Notes: generated by a model from the sequence alone, not told the origin. Counted from the stretch's first letter, positions 45,250 to 59,500 are shown. The stretch: DNA of 64,000 nucleotides from Spinacia oleracea (GCF_020520425.1 NC_079490.1:8349546-8413545); one strand, 5' to 3'. Numbers and translations are program-made.

Positions 45250-46560
45250 AAACTGCTAGCAGTAGCCAAACATATCACAACAGCTGCATGCCCAATAATC
45301 AATAACAGGAATCATACCACCTCAGATTGAACAACCCTCCCTGCAAAACAAATAGCCTACACCAACAACTATCTAGCCACTTAAGACCAACACCAATCTA
45401 TTCAACAACTATATTATCCCATAATGTTGCACATGAAAACACAACATAGCTAACCTTGCCTGAATCCTCATAAAAATAGGCCAAAAATCGGACTCAAAGC
45501 ACATTCAAGAACATATTAGATACAAGAAGAGAACATTGGAACATACCTTTCTAGTTTTACAACATCTAGTTATGAAATTTAGAACATAAAATATCCATAA
45601 ATAATAGCTTCTCTACATGAAGAGAACAATATAAAATTATGGTCTAAAAGGTGAAACTTAATATTCTTAAAAGTGAGCCTTCATGTTCTAAAGAATTTAG
45701 ATGATGAAATATTACCCAATATTTGAAAGGATGTCAGGTAAAAGTGTTTTTTCGACAAGTAGACTATAAATGGACTCCGACACTGATATTTTGTCGCTTT
45801 ATAAACTAGTGATACGTAGTAAGTAATCATGTTCTAAAAGGTGAAACTTAATGTTCTAACAAGAGAATCTATATGTTCTATCAATTGCATTTATATGTTT
45901 TAACAAGTGAATCTATATGTTCTGCACATTATTCTTATATGTTCTAATCTGTTAAGCTAGATGTTCTAAGTAGTTAAGCTATATGTTATACACTAGTAAG
46001 AAAGGCAATGGACTAAAAAATTATCCTTCTATTCTACCCAATATATTTTACCAATATATCTTTTGATGTACTTTCTTTGTGTTCTTCCGGGTTTTAAAAT
46101 GGGGCATGTTAAAAACTCTTCACATAGTTTATGAACAAACTAAATTACGAAACTAAGATCCGTATATATGTTTTTATATAAATCATCATGTCTCTTTCCA
46201 GTCTTCCCATCCCATACTATTATCTCAACCCTACCCTCAAAACCTCCCCTGCTCTACCATATGGTACGTATAGTCAAACTAAACATTATGAATTCCTAAA
46301 CTAAATGTTATGAGTTTCCAAACTAAGTGTTTTGCATTCCTAAGCTAAATGTTCTGAATCCCCAAACTAAATGTTCTGAATTGACATATGCACATAAAAG
46401 TGCACACGTACATGCAAGTAACAAACGCAATACACATAACTACACCCAACACATAATTGAAGACATCATAATTGACATTAGCTTCAGTTTTTCCATCGAT
46501 GTGAGCTTCAGTTTCTTCCTTGCAACATATGCAACAAATTTAGTTATGTTTTAAATATGT
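45250..46560. other. Non-coding interior of FAR1-bearing element
   Basis: AT-rich sequence with scattered TATGTTCTAA words, denser after 45830. Reading frames are short and show no recognisable domain. Confidence 0.55.
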
Positions 46561-46569
46561 ATATATTAT

Positions 46570-46990
46570 ACTAAAAAAAACATAGGTTATATTGTTCTAA
46601 CCAATGAAGCTATATGTTCTAACTAGTGAAGCAACATTTTCTAACAAGACAAGCAACATGTTCTAATAAGAGAAGTTATATATTCTAACAATTGGATTTA
46701 TATGTTCTAACAAGAGAAGCTATATATTCTAACAATTGAATTTATATGTTCTAGCAAGTGTAGTTATATGTTCTGTACATTATTCCTATATGTTCTATTC
46801 AGTTAAGCTACATGTTCTAAGTAGTTAAGCTATATGTTCTATTTAGTTAAGCTACATGTTCTAAGTAGTTAAGCTATATGTTCTATTCAGTTAAGCTACA
46901 TGTTCTAAGTAGTTAAGCTATATGTTCTATTCAGTTAAGCTACATGTTCTAAGTAGTTAAGCTATATGTTCTAACTTTCAGTTAATAGAA
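46570..46990. repeat. GTTCTAAGTAGTTAAGCTATAT repeats, 22/44-bp period
   Basis: Imperfect units are seen from about 46590. They become four nearly identical 44-bp units at 46792-46967, each made of two 22-bp halves, GTTCTATTCAGTTAAGCTAC-AT and GTTCTAAGTAGTTAAGCTAT-AT. One unit has T for C in the first half. The period matches that of the left-side array at 42297. Confidence 0.93.
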
Positions 46991-48340
46991 AATCAGATAT
47001 ACTGAGCTAAACAACTTGAATCTAGACTTTAGTATCTTCAGTAAAAGGCCATTTCATTCACAAGATATTACTAGGAGAGGCATAAACATGTTCACAAGAG
47101 AGCCTACAAGCTAATTGTAAGGGTATCTCTATATCTGGGCTCAAAATAAGCTATTAAGAATGTAAAAACAAAGAAGTGTTTCGGTCTGAAGTGTATCATG
47201 GATAACAGAAAAGATCGACAAACAAGAAATATTGATAACGGTAAGTTTAGTTGTAAAACTAACAGAGCAAACTTTTTTAACGGTTCAAGAAGAGTTGATC
47301 GATGATTCAATTCATCACGATAATCCTTGTCGGTTGTGCTTCTGAGTATCAATATATCACTCAAATAATGTAATGAGTTCTATACCAAATATGTCATTCA
47401 AAACTGAAAAATATTAAACAACCTTATACATTAAAATCAGAACATTAAACTATCATCCACTCATCATCTAAATTATAAAATCTCCTTCACCATGCCTAAA
47501 AGTTCTTGGAAGAATATCAAACTACCAGAACCATAAAACACACCTGATGTTCAATTATGCATCGATCAAACAACAGACAGGAAGGTCACTATTCAGTCAC
47601 TAAGGTATTTGTTCTAAATAGTGACCTTTCATGTTCTACATTCTCAACCTTCATGTTCTAAAGTATAGAAAGCCTAAAATATTACCCAACATTGCTCATG
47701 ATGTCGTTCAGAAGTGATGCAGGACAATTTGCTCCATTGTTTTGGTGCGTTTATTCTCATTTTCTCTGTTTAAAAATTCAGAACATATAACTCTTACTTT
47801 TAGAACATCATAAAATATCAAAATTAGAAAATATTTTAAAATATTCAATTCTCAAAATTCAAAAATTCAGAAATTATATTCTTATAAAAAATACTTAAAA
47901 TTTAGAAAATTTGGAACATCCACAATTTCTACAAACCTAAGAAATAAGGAACATAAAATTCGCGAAATCTCTAGAAAAATCCAAATTCGAAAACCAAAAA
48001 TTCCGAAAATAAATACAAAATTTCGGAAATTAGTAAATATATTTAGCAAAAATTAAAGCATCGGATACTTACTCTTGTGGATCTTCTTGAATTGTTACTT
48101 CTTTGTCGTATTTTTGTTTTGCTTAAAATCAACATTTAACAAAAATTAACCACAATTAATGTATACAGACAAAGAAAGTAGTTCAAATCTTTGTATTTTG
48201 CTTACCTTAGTCGTTCGTATTGTTTTCTGCTCTAGTTATCTTCAATTGAAAAAATTAGGTTAAAATTAGGGAAAATTGTAGAAGGATAGAAGAAGTATAC
48301 AACACTTGAGTTCGAATTTACCTTAAATCAATAATACACC
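46991..48340. other. Right interior of FAR1-bearing element
   Basis: No gene was recognised. The stretch is AT-rich with a run of short AATTCAGAAAAT-like words at 47770-48050. The last part, 48359-48619, is purine-rich (GAGAGAGAA) before the right terminus. Confidence 0.5.
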
Positions 48341-48646
48341 GGCGACGAAAGAGGTTGATTGGTTGTTTTTGGAGCTGCAATGGCGGTTTTGTCGAGAGGA
48401 GAGAGAAAATTGCGAGAGAGAAGAGAGAGTCGCGTACGGGAGAGTGAGAGAGTGCAGAGGAAGGTTTTAGAGAGAGAAAGTAGGCGGGGTTTAATGAAAG
48501 AAACGTGGGCTTTAATTAGGAAGGTGAATGGGTTTTCTCATCATTTAATCCTAGCCATTAGATTGAATCTAATCCTACGGATTAGATTCATTCTCATATT
48601 TAGTAGTATACTCACATAGGGACCTATTTTCACAGGATCCCTCCCC

Positions 48647-48649
<3 letters not shown>

Positions 48650-48738
<89 letters not shown>
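48650..48738. repeat. (TA)n microsatellite
   Basis: About 88 bp of TA repeats with one CA interruption at 48700, directly after the transposon end. Confidence 0.95.
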
Positions 48739-48740
<2 letters not shown>

Positions 48741-49828
48741 ATCGATTGATCGTTGTTCCCTTTTAGCATTTCACTACTTTATGAGGGCCGAGGACCTTGT
48801 TTAGTAAGTTGATACTTTACACCTATATAAAGGTGGTTGACCATTATTAAAGAAGGATTGGATTAATTGGAATAAATTCTTGATTGACAGCTTTGTGATC
48901 ACTTATTTAATTCCAAGATAAAAACATTTGTGAATACTTGTTGATTGTATGATTTATGTGATTGATGAGTCATAACCAAACAGTAATTGGTAAATCATGT
49001 AAAGTGAAACTGAATAGCAATAGTTTTAGACTGTGCACGTCTGAAGTGACGGACAATCAAGAGTTGGGGTCATGGGTCGCCTATGGCTTTTTCTGGGGCC
49101 GGATTGATCACCGGTTCTATTTTATTCAAAAGTTCCTCGATATCGCAGGTCATTGGGGTTACGGAGTCGCACCCGTACTTCGTCTTCCTTAATGAAAGGC
49201 TTTTAGTAGGCAACTTGGTCCGTTGACTATTTCAATTAAAATAATGTTAATGATACAAAGGTCTAGTTCAGTCAAATATAGTCTTCAAGTTAATATGTTT
49301 TGGTTATCCTTACTTATGTTTTATTAGTATCATGTTAGGGTTGTTCGTTTAATAGAATCATGTTATGATTATTATTGTTTTAGTATGTAGTACTCAGCTT
49401 TGCTGATTACGTGTTTTGTTTGTGTGTGTTGATCATGGCTATGCCTTATTGTTCTTGTGATGACCCATTTTGGTGAGCAGTGTCTAAGGATCAATAAGCG
49501 TTGCCCATCTACATGTTTGAAGATGATGCATCATTGGGATCGGGATTAGAGAGCTTGTATTTATTTTGATTTGCTAAGTGACTTGGGTTTGCTAAATTGG
49601 ACTTTAAACTTGTCGTACTATCTACACTACTTTATTTTCGTTGATTGGTTTGGGAATTAACTCTGTAATTGATTATTTATAAACCTAAAGTTAGTTTTAT
49701 GTTTTCCGCTGCAAAATTCTGAATAAGCCGTTACGTTTTCACACGGGCGATAATACTTTGATAATTCTCTATAGTTATATTTATAAAAAGGGTTATTCTA
49801 GAAAATGGAGAATTGTCGGGGTGTTACA
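48741..49828 (-). repeat. LTR-like remnant (minus strand)
   Basis: On the minus strand the high-coordinate end reads TGTAACACCCCGACAATTCT, a typical start of chromovirus-like gypsy LTRs in plants. The rest is AT-rich without coding motifs; a 76-codon frame at 48962-49192 is unrecognised. The low-coordinate boundary is not clear. AAGAT follows the high-coordinate end at 49829, and an AAGAT also lies at 48738-48742, a few bases before a possible LTR end. A solo LTR is therefore possible but not proven. Confidence 0.5.
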
Positions 49829-49881
49829 AAGATTGAGGCGATGAAAGAGGAACGAAGGGAGTAAATACATAATGTATGCGT

Positions 49882-50044
49882 AGGGCTGTCAAAAACTGAC
49901 CCGATCCAACCGATTATTGACAAAAATCAGTGACCCGAAAAAAAAATTCACACATTCAATGAGCATAAGCACAATGTCCCGCACAACTATACCCGAACTG
50001 ATTATATCCGATTCGTAACCGATATTACCCGATTTGACACCCCA
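49882..50044. mobile_element. Possible hAT-like MITE
   Basis: Ends read AGGGCTGTCAAAA and TTTGACACCCCA, which are inverted relative to each other with small differences. The interior has GACCCGATCC and ACCCGATTTG words. The flanking 8-mers GTATGCGT and TTACGCGT agree at six of eight positions, so this would be an old insertion. It lies about 500 bp upstream of the UTP14 start codon. Confidence 0.45.
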
Positions 50045-50114
50045 TTACGCGTTGGTGCGAAGGATGGGCGACCAAACAAAGCTCACGATCAGTTTAAAAT
50101 GCTTGTATCACTAC

Positions 50115-50363
50115 GAGGAAGTCTTTGTCACAAGTGACTTGTGTCCATATTGGACACAAGTGAGTACCAATACAGAATTTGGAGTACCAATACAGAATAT
50201 GTTAGTACCAATACAAATTATGTGAATACCAATAATAACACATATGACTTATATTGGTGGTATTTCTAAGCAATTTTGCATTTTGATACTGACATATTAT
50301 GTATTGGTACTCAAGATGATTGTATTTTGACCACTTGTATTCACGTGGACACAAGAAACCCTC
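50115..50363. mobile_element. Possible Mutator-type MITE with 10-bp target duplication
   Basis: GTATCACTAC occurs exactly at 50105-50114 and 50364-50373, enclosing 249 bp. The interior starts GAGGAAGTC and ends GAAACCCTC. Near both ends is a CTTGTGTCC word in inverted orientation. It contains a 10-bp-arm palindrome CTTGTGTCCA-TAT-TGGACACAAG (50139-50161) and four imperfect GTACCAATACAGAAT repeats (50163-50230). It lies about 170 bp upstream of the UTP14 start codon. Confidence 0.55.
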
Positions 50364-50395
50364 GTATCACTACTAGCCTAAAGAAAAGCCCAACA

Positions 50396-50444
50396 AAAAA
50401 TAAAAAATCAAAAAATCAAAAATCAAAAATCAAAAATCAAAGGA
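50396..50444. repeat. (AAAAATC)n simple repeat
   Basis: About six imperfect 7-8 bp units of AAAAATC lie in the probable UTP14 5' leader or promoter. Confidence 0.85.
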
Positions 50445-50539
50445 ACAACACACTACTGCGAAACTCTCTCAACTTGCCGCCTCACTCTCTTTCTCTAACT
50501 TCGTGGCCGCCAATCTTAAACCTCAGAGACCCCTCAACA

Positions 50540-53500
50540 ATGGCGGACAACAAGAGGAAATCAAGCGGCGGTGCGAAGCAGTTGCAGAGGAGAGAGAAAA
50601 CGCCGAAGAAATTTAGCAGTAAAAAATCAAACCCTAAATCCTCAGGGAAGCGTCGCGGTGGTGGTAGTGGTGGAGGAGGAGAGAGAAGAGGCCCGCGATT
50701 ACCTTCGGCGTTTAGAAAGCAGCTTGACAATTTCAAAAACCCTAATAATGGTGATGATGATGTTGAAGATGATGAAGTTATTGATTCGGATGAAGGTGAG
50801 TTGAATTACGTCAAGGATTTTTATGTGTATGAGGAAGAGGTCGCTGAAGAGGAGTCCAAGAAGAATCGACGATTTGATCATGTCGAGAATTACGAGTATC
50901 AGCTCCCCGAGAAATTCAAGGTTTTTCTTGTCTTAATTGCTGTGTTTTTGTTTAATTAGACTTGAAAGTTCGGCAAATTTGTGATTTTTTGGAGGGGAGT
51001 TAATTTGGTGGTGGAAATGGGGTAAAATTATGTGTTCTATGTTGTAAATTAAAGTAATTTAGCTAATTATTTCATGTAGTTTAGCAATTTAATGTGTTGT
51101 TATGCGATGGTATTTTAGATGCTGAACCTGTTTGCTGTGTTCTTAAATTTCTCTCGTTTGTGCTTTATTCTGAGAATATTAGGTGTAGAACTTTGAGAAA
51201 TTGCATGAATTATAGGTCCCTTAGCTTATGTTCAATAAAGAGATTGGTTGGAAATGCCGTTCCAAATTCATCTTCCTAAAACTCAAAGACGAGGCTAATT
51301 GTTGTTAACCAATCAGATATTTTTGGAAATGTTTGTTTAGAGTTCGATGTTTTTCTTTTTTAGTGGGAATTGAGTTCTAAGTTTCTAACGAAGAAGAAAT
51401 GTTAAAACGAAATAAAGCGTCACATACGTGGACCAATGGGATTCCGAGGAATTAATATGTGGACCAATAAGGTTGTGTTTGCGGTTGGCTAGATCCTGGC
51501 CGTTGGTTTTTTGATATGAAGGATGGCAATAAAGCTTCTATTTTGGGTTTTTGACTAGAGTCTTTAATGGATCTATTCACCCACATATGAAAATTTGAGG
51601 CAATTGCTTTGACTACAAATTTGTTTTTGTATTTAAGATCTATTACTATGTTTAGGACGTGTAATCTTCTTTGTAAATGTTGTATCACCAATTTAACATT
51701 TATAAATGAAATTCTATACTAATGAAATGTATTGGCATTTGTAATTAGTTTGTACTATAAAATTAATTAGAATAGAGATTTTACTTACTAAAGAACCTAA
51801 CAATCTCTGAAACCGACCAATATAAATGTAACTTGAGTACATTTCATTAGTCCGTAATAAATATAAATTTAACTTATATCTCTACTCTATAGGGAATTTC
51901 TGAAGTCATTGCCGCAAATGACATTTTGGTATCCCCTATAAAATAATCTAAAATGCCCCTAATTTTGGTATCCCCTATAAAAATCTAAAATAAATAATTA
52001 ACTATTGTTTGATTCCATAATAACGTTACTTTAAAGTGAAAGTCACTTATACCCCATTGTCAATGCATCAACACTCCTACGTGTTTAGAAGACTGTGGGC
52101 TTGAGGCTAAGCTCAACTAATCGTAATTATGTAAATTAATTTGTTAGCTTCAACCTTCAGGTAGTAATATACTCTACACGATTCAATTATACGTGAATGT
52201 GTCGATCACAATTAATCAAGGGAATTATAATTCAAATTAAATTGTTGTTATTCATTAATAGCTAAATTTGAAGGAATTTCAATCAATGAAGTTATAATTC
52301 AATTTTACTCAAACGTATGTGTTACAATTTAAGTGATTGGATAGTTAATTTCTTGAAAGGTTACTCAATCATGTCTAAAGAAATTCCAGTCGTAATTGTT
52401 ACCATTTCAACTCATGACACATGTATTTCAATCAAGTAAATCAAGGAACAATCAATATCTTTATTGTGACATTTAAATGGGTGGATCAAACTTGGAAGTA
52501 GACTGTTACTGGGGAAGAGTGTTTGGAGAGAAGGGAGGGGCGGGGTTGGAATGTTAGAAAAAGAGATGGGTGTTTTCCGTAGTATCATGATTGTGGTGCA
52601 TTTTTAAGAGAACATGCAGCGTTTTATTGGTGATTGTTTTGTTTCACTGCTGATAAAGAATGCAGCTTTTAACTGATCCAGCCATTCCTTGGTGTAGGAT
52701 GAAGACATACTATCTGACGATGACGAAGATGATGATCTAGATCAGGATAAGGAAGATGAGGATTCTGTTGACAAGGAGGGTGATGATGGAAGGCATGCAA
52801 GAATGCTGACAGATATCACTGGAATCCATACTGAGGCGTTTGCAGGTAAATATGCTTTGTTAGTTATATCACTTTATGATGTGTCCGTAACAGATTTTAT
52901 CATAATTGGTGTAAATGCTTGTTTGATGGTGACACGCTTCACGGTGCCAGAAGGCTAAACATTTATCTATTGCTAGAACAAATTAAAAGAAAATTTGAGC
53001 AAAACTTTAGGTACTTGTCAACTTCTCCGCTCAATGTCTGGAGCTGAATGTATTTTTCGCTCTTTGAGCAATCAAAAGAATAATTTTCTGGTTTTGTTAG
53101 GCTGAAGTTGCTAATGTTTTGGTATAGCGCCTGTTGTTCGGTCTTGGTAAATGGTTCTTTCCTTCTTGAGATATTTTTTGTTTTATGCTATGAAAATTTA
53201 AGTTTGAAGCAGCTTTGGTAAAAAAAGAAAGAGAATATACTTACAATAAGGTTGGTATAAATTTCTGTTCTTCAGGCAAAAAGAGAAAGAGAAATGTTGT
53301 TACAGAGGCTTACCCAGAATCTGAATTCAACCCCAGTAGTGACGTCCTCAGTGGTAATGGGAAGATCAGTATTCAAGACCTTTTGGATCCTCTTCGAGGA
53401 ACTTCTAGTTACAGCAAGCTTAGGAAAAGGATTGAACATGTTGAGAAGAAAGGTGAAACAGTTCAAGCTCCACTTTCCAAACCAGACCGGGAGAGGTTGG

Positions 53501-56500
53501 AGAGGGGGGTAGCATATGACCATGTTAAAAAGGATATTACAAAATGGGAGCATCTTGTAAAGAGAAATAGAGAAGCTCCCACTCTTTATTTTGACCAAGG
53601 TAATGATATGGGACTTCCAACTGTGGGAACCATGGCTTCTGAGTTCAAACCAAGATCTGTTTTTGAGAAGGCAATTGCGTCAATAATGGATAACAAAGAG
53701 GTCGCGGAAGCTTACCAAAGTGATGGTGCCAAGCTTCTTGAGTTAAACAAGGTAGGAGCTGTTTCTATTGCATTGGCGGTTATGTATGTTTTATTTCTTG
53801 TTTCTCTTTTCCGGTTATACACTTCGGGAAAGGAAGCAAAATCTAAAGTTATTTCATGAAAGAAAAGTATGTTAAGCTTAGTAATAATCTTCGCTTAATA
53901 GTAGTGTAGCGTAGCCATGTTTTTAATGAAACAAACTAAGCAAAGTCACTGAGTTTCCATTCTCTTCAATTAAAGGCTGCACATTGGCAATTTATTGCGG
54001 AATTGATTTCTCATTAAATTTAAGAAAAAGCAAAAGTCTTCACTTTATAGGCCTTTTTAATAGGTGTCTTTTCTGAGTGTTCATCATATGTAATGTGATT
54101 ACTGTTTTTGTTTAATGGAGGGAATAAATATAGAGGAGGATGTTTGAGGTCTAAGAGAGGAATTGTTCCGAGATTATCATATAGGATAGAGGACGAAACT
54201 ATTTAGGGAGGGTTTCTACTTTTAAGCTACGTTACTCTGCAAGATGCACACGGGTATGTGTCAGTGTTAGACACGGCCATTTTATAAAAAATTTCCCCGG
54301 TTTTGACCTGAAACGAAGTGTCTAACTGTTGTACGACTTGTACCATTCTTGTACCATTATCTAAGTGCATTTGTGCATGTTTGCATTTTCGCCTTTCCAC
54401 TTTCCATTCCCTTTCTGTTGTAAGGGAAGATTTAACTATTTTTAGCGACTTTGTGAAGATCATGCCATTTTTGGGGTCTGGAAGGAATAAATTAGCTTTC
54501 CCTTCATACTTATAAGATTTAAAAATAAAATAAAATTCTTGAATGGATAGAGTGGAAGGATCACACACTGCCATATTTGACGAAGGCCACTTAAATCCAA
54601 ACCTAAGAATTGCCCAATATAACTGTTTAGTCTCTATTTTAAGTTGGATGTATCTAATGGTTCTTGCAATTAAATTTGGTCACTTCATAAAGGAAACTAA
54701 TGATTAGTCGGTTCCTCTGCACTGATGGTCTGAGCCTGTGAATGTGAAGTGATTGTAATTCTTTTTGAATGATTTACTGAATGAGTTCAGCGTTGAACAT
54801 TGTGAATGTGTATTTCATACAGTTATACATATTGTGGTTTTATCAACCTTTTCGTAAAGACATGATGTCGAATTTTGTTGGTCGTGGTTCCTTTATGAAA
54901 AGGGTAGTTGGTAGTTACAATTAGGATTGTATAAACAATTGTAAAATGTTGTTGCTGTTTTGGCATTTTGGTTGCATAACTAACCGCTCCTCATGCGTTA
55001 TGGCTTGCAGATATCTGTCGAAGAAGTGAAGGACCGCCAGGATAGACTTGCTAAAATGCGCAGTCTTCTATTCCGTCATGAAATGAAAGCAAAGCAAGTC
55101 AAAAAGATAAAGTCCAAGACTTATCATCGCTTAAAGAAGAAAGACAAATTGAAGGCTGCTTCTTCAGATCCGCAAACTGATCCTGAAGCCGCCCGAGAGT
55201 ATGCTGAGAAACAAGAAAGAAAACGAGCTGAGGTATAAACAGCGATGCGCTTTGTTTTCATATGTGATATTGTATTTATGATTTTGCCACTTTCTCTCTT
55301 TGACATATCTGTGGTGTTGCATTTGTATTATGCAGGCACGTATGACACTGAGGCACAAAAACCAAGGCAAGTGGGCTAAACGTGTTCTTGAACGAGGTTT
55401 AAGTAAACAAGATGAAGGTACTCAAGCTGCTATAGCTGAACAGTTGCATCTTCATAATCTTCTGACCAGAAAAATAAATTCCGTTAAGGAAAACAGCAGC
55501 AGTGATGATAGTAGTTGTGAGGATGATGAGGATATGGATAGTTCGGATGAGGAGGGTGCATCAAAGTTATTAGCTAAGGCAAAAGAAAAAACGATTAAAT
55601 TAATGGAACAAGAGGATGAAGTGCCTGATTCAGGGGTTCTTTCGTTGCCTTTCATGGTATATTCTGCTCATTCCTGTTGTTTGCTTATTGTATATTTAAC
55701 TGCATTATTCTGCATTCTCTCACCCTGTTCTGTTTGGAATGAGATTTTAAGAAGTCTAAAGGGATCTCCAGGAAAACGGATGGCACAAAAAAGGAATAGC
55801 AAAGATGAATTGTGCTTTTCCTTGCATTTTTATTTTTCAGGACATTAGTTTGCTGTTCTTTGTTATGTTTTGCAGTGTGATTATTTGAGATTTTATTTGC
55901 GTTGTCCCTTTCTGGGGCTTTGTGTCTGTCCATCTTTTTTCAGGAACTCACCATTTACAAATTTCTTTCAATGGTTCACAATCTGTTATCAGTTACGAAG
56001 TATTTTTTCCCTCTTTTATGCCCTCTTTTTTCTCAAAATTTCGTCTCTGCAATTATGAACTGAAAGATTCCGGGGGGGGGGGGGGGGGGTGTTAGGTAAG
56101 CAGGAAAGAATTTAAATGACCCAAGTGACCTTTGATCAAACACTGGACATGGAACTCAAATGAACTTTCAAAGACATGTACGTTTCTGGTCCTGTAAAGC
56201 TGAATTTGGAAATGTACGACTCAAATCTGTAAAAAAAATCTACCTTTTTTTTCCTTGATTAAAGTTTAACATCTTCTGCTTAAGTCTCCAGCTTGTTGGT
56301 TCTCGACTCCTTTCCTTTGTATCCTTCGAAGCTTTTCATCTCATTTCATTGTTCCCTGTTGTCTTTGCTAGTTCCATTCTATTTCCACCCTTCATGCTAA
56401 CGTTTTTCAAAAATGTAACATTTCATCGTAGACTTTGTTAGCTCACTCTGCTAAATTTTTTGTCACCCATTGATCATAGGAAATCATCAAACCTAGTGTC

Positions 56501-59500
56501 TGTTAATAAATTGTGACATACAAATTACAGTCAATCTACATTTTCCTCATCACTCACAAGGTTTGTTCACCTGCTAAAGATCTGTAGATAGATGAGAGAT
56601 TATGCACCAAGTAGGGTGGTCAGAGTATAAATTCATATGATTTTTCCACTAATGTGCATAACAGCTGGCATATTGGGAATTTGAGCTTTACAGAGTGGGG
56701 TTAGATAGTTCACACTTATTGATGACCTTGGTATGATACTGTATTTGTTGCTTGCTTTTTATTCTTCGTTATCTTGGCCTTTATATTATTTTTCTTTCAG
56801 GCCTGCCTCTTGCCCTCTTGTGTAGACCTGTTTAACACAAAACACAATACCTGCTGGATGGCACTATAATTGACTGTGATTTGCCTATCTGATTTCCCCT
56901 CTTGCTTATGTCTTTGATTCTTTTGTTTACTAATGTTTTACCCGTTTTGCATTGATCATAGGTACGAGGGCTGGAGAAAAGGAAGGAGGCTGCTAATGGA
57001 GAAGCCAAACGTGCTCTTGATGACTATGAGTTATCTTTAAATCAGACTGCAGAGAAGGGCCTGAAAAATGGAACTCCAAGTGGTAGACGAGTTTTTGGTG
57101 TAACCAAAAAGGTTGAAGAGGCTAATATAAAACACAGACCAGATGTTGACAATTATGGAAGCGATAACGAAGATACTATTGAAGAGAAGGATGATATTCA
57201 CATGGAATGTGCGAAAGGTAATCACATGGAAAAGGATGTGGACATTGATTTGGATGTACTCCGTGAAGATTTGGAGACTGGTGATGATTCAGCTTTCAAA
57301 GTAATTGGATTCTTCTTGCCTTTTTCTTTATGTTGAGGTTATTATCTCAATAAATGTGTGATTAATACTGCTGTGCCTTGCAGAGTGTTATTGATGTAGC
57401 TGAAGACTCTGGGCCAAGAACAAGTCGTGATGTTTCTGTTTTCACATCTGGTTCTTGGAAACAGGTTAGAGCTATTCTATGTGTAGGTTATTCTTGTCTG
57501 TTGGATAGGGACAATTACATTGTTATGTGCAGATTTGTAGATATCAATCTGTTAAGCAAAGGCTTTATGGACGTTATGCGTACAGTCCTCCTATTTTCCT
57601 CGCATAAATACATTCTACCATCTGTTTTTACATTCTTCCTTACGGACACTATATCTTCTCTTGTTTCATTTTTTCAGTTGTTTCTTTTTCTCCAATTAGG
57701 CGCGTGAAACAACAAAATAATTACCTTTCTTCCTTTGCTCCTTTTTGTCTCCTTGTTAACCTTGTAAACTAGCATTTTGACCCGTGCAATGCACGAGAGC
57801 ATTTTGTAAAGTTTTATAAGAATTTAAATAGTTATATTGCTCGACATACAATAACTTAGATATTATAAAATTTAAAATTATTTATATGCATTCGTAAATT
57901 TTTGCTTAATGTAAGTTATAAATATATAAATAAATAGAACCACATTATGTATGTGTTAAGGTTATTACTAAGTTAATCTAACAACATTTAGTGATAACTG
58001 AGAACAATCGATCGAAGGTGATGATAATGTAACATATAATCTTACGTCAATAGAAAAACAAACGGTTATTAAAATAATCATAATAAATTGACGAAAATTG
58101 ATATTTAGCCATAAAAAAAAAAGTAGATATATAAATTAAAACACACATTACATTTGAAAATGTGTGATTATATATAGTTGATTGTGCAAGTGATGTAACG
58201 AAAAATGGTTGTTAGTCAATTTATTTATGAGGAGTGCATTGAAGATGAGAGGTTGAGGAGTCATCCTGACAAATGTTTAGCTTCTTATACCTTCTTTTTA
58301 GTAAGAACTAATGTTTATTAATGTTATAGCTATGAAATATTAATAACAATTTAACTTAGCTCATTAAGTTATGATTATTTATTTGTATGAATGTCTTTTT
58401 AGTTTTTTTTTAGTTTCTTTTTTTTTGGAGGGGAAGTCTTTTGAGTTTTCCCTCTTTAAACACAAGGACATGTACATTAATAAGGATGTCTTTTGATTTT
58501 TGTCTATTTTAATTTTTTTCCTAAACGAAAAGATTGATAATGTGAAGACACATGTCACATTACAACATATGGTTACATGTCACATTCTAACTTATGGTTT
58601 CAGTTTTTAAATACTAGGTATAGATTTGTAATGGTGTTCTTCAGTCTTTGAGTCCTTTTTAAAAAAAATAATTAAATACTGATGAACGGAAGTAATTTTA
58701 CTCCGTATTACCTTAGATGGCATGAGGTAGGTCATGGGAATCTTGTGAGCAGATGGAGACATTGAACACCCCTTTTTAAGTTTCTTATGTGCACAGGAAC
58801 GGAGTACTGGAATGTTGAAAATTTCATATTTAACTCCGGCGGTTTTGTATGCAGATGAAGAATGATGGATGTAAAGGGGGTTCTACTCATGATGCCAATG
58901 TCAAGAGTAAGCCAGAGGTTGCAAAACCTTCTCCAAGCAGTGATAGTGGAGAGGTATACCGTATACCATTAAATGATTGAATTTATTTAAGGGTTTTTTT
59001 TTTACTTTCCCTTACTGTATGTGTATCTGTTTTTCAAAATACTAGGGAGAGGATGACAGCGATACAGATAGTGGTGGCCATATGATAGATGGGATGTTGT
59101 CTTCAGGGGCGAGGCAAACTTATGAATTACCTACAAATGAAGAGCTAATAAAGCGTGCATTTGCGGGGGATGATGTGGAGGAAGAATTCGAAAAAATCAA
59201 AGAGGATGTTTTAAATGAAGAGAATCCTGAGCCAGAGAAGCCTCTTTTGCTTCCTGGATGGGGTCAATGGACTGATGTCCAGAAGAAGAGGGGTTTGCCT
59301 TCATGGATGCTGAAAGATCATGCAAATGCTAAGCAAAAGAGGGAAGAAGCTTTGAAAAAAAGGAAGGATGCACGTCTTAAACACGTAATCATCTCTGAGA
59401 AAATTGATAAGAAGGTCAGTTTTTTAATCTTTGACAAATATCATTTGCCTCTTTTAGTGTTAAAATTTACATGGTGGGTAAAATCACTGGATGCAGGTCA

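Noticed and set aside
48575-48769. Isoleucine-tyrosine repeat protein
   Set aside because: Translation of the TA microsatellite.
50276-50539. N-terminal extension of UTP14
   Set aside because: The 88 upstream codons cover the end of a MITE-like segment and an AAAAATC simple repeat and do not look like Utp14. The ATG at 50540 gives the expected basic start.
53752-53859. Hydrophobic C-terminal tail on UTP14 exon 3
   Set aside because: It is read-through into intron 3. The GTAGG donor at 53752 and the in-frame next exon at 55011 explain the gene better.
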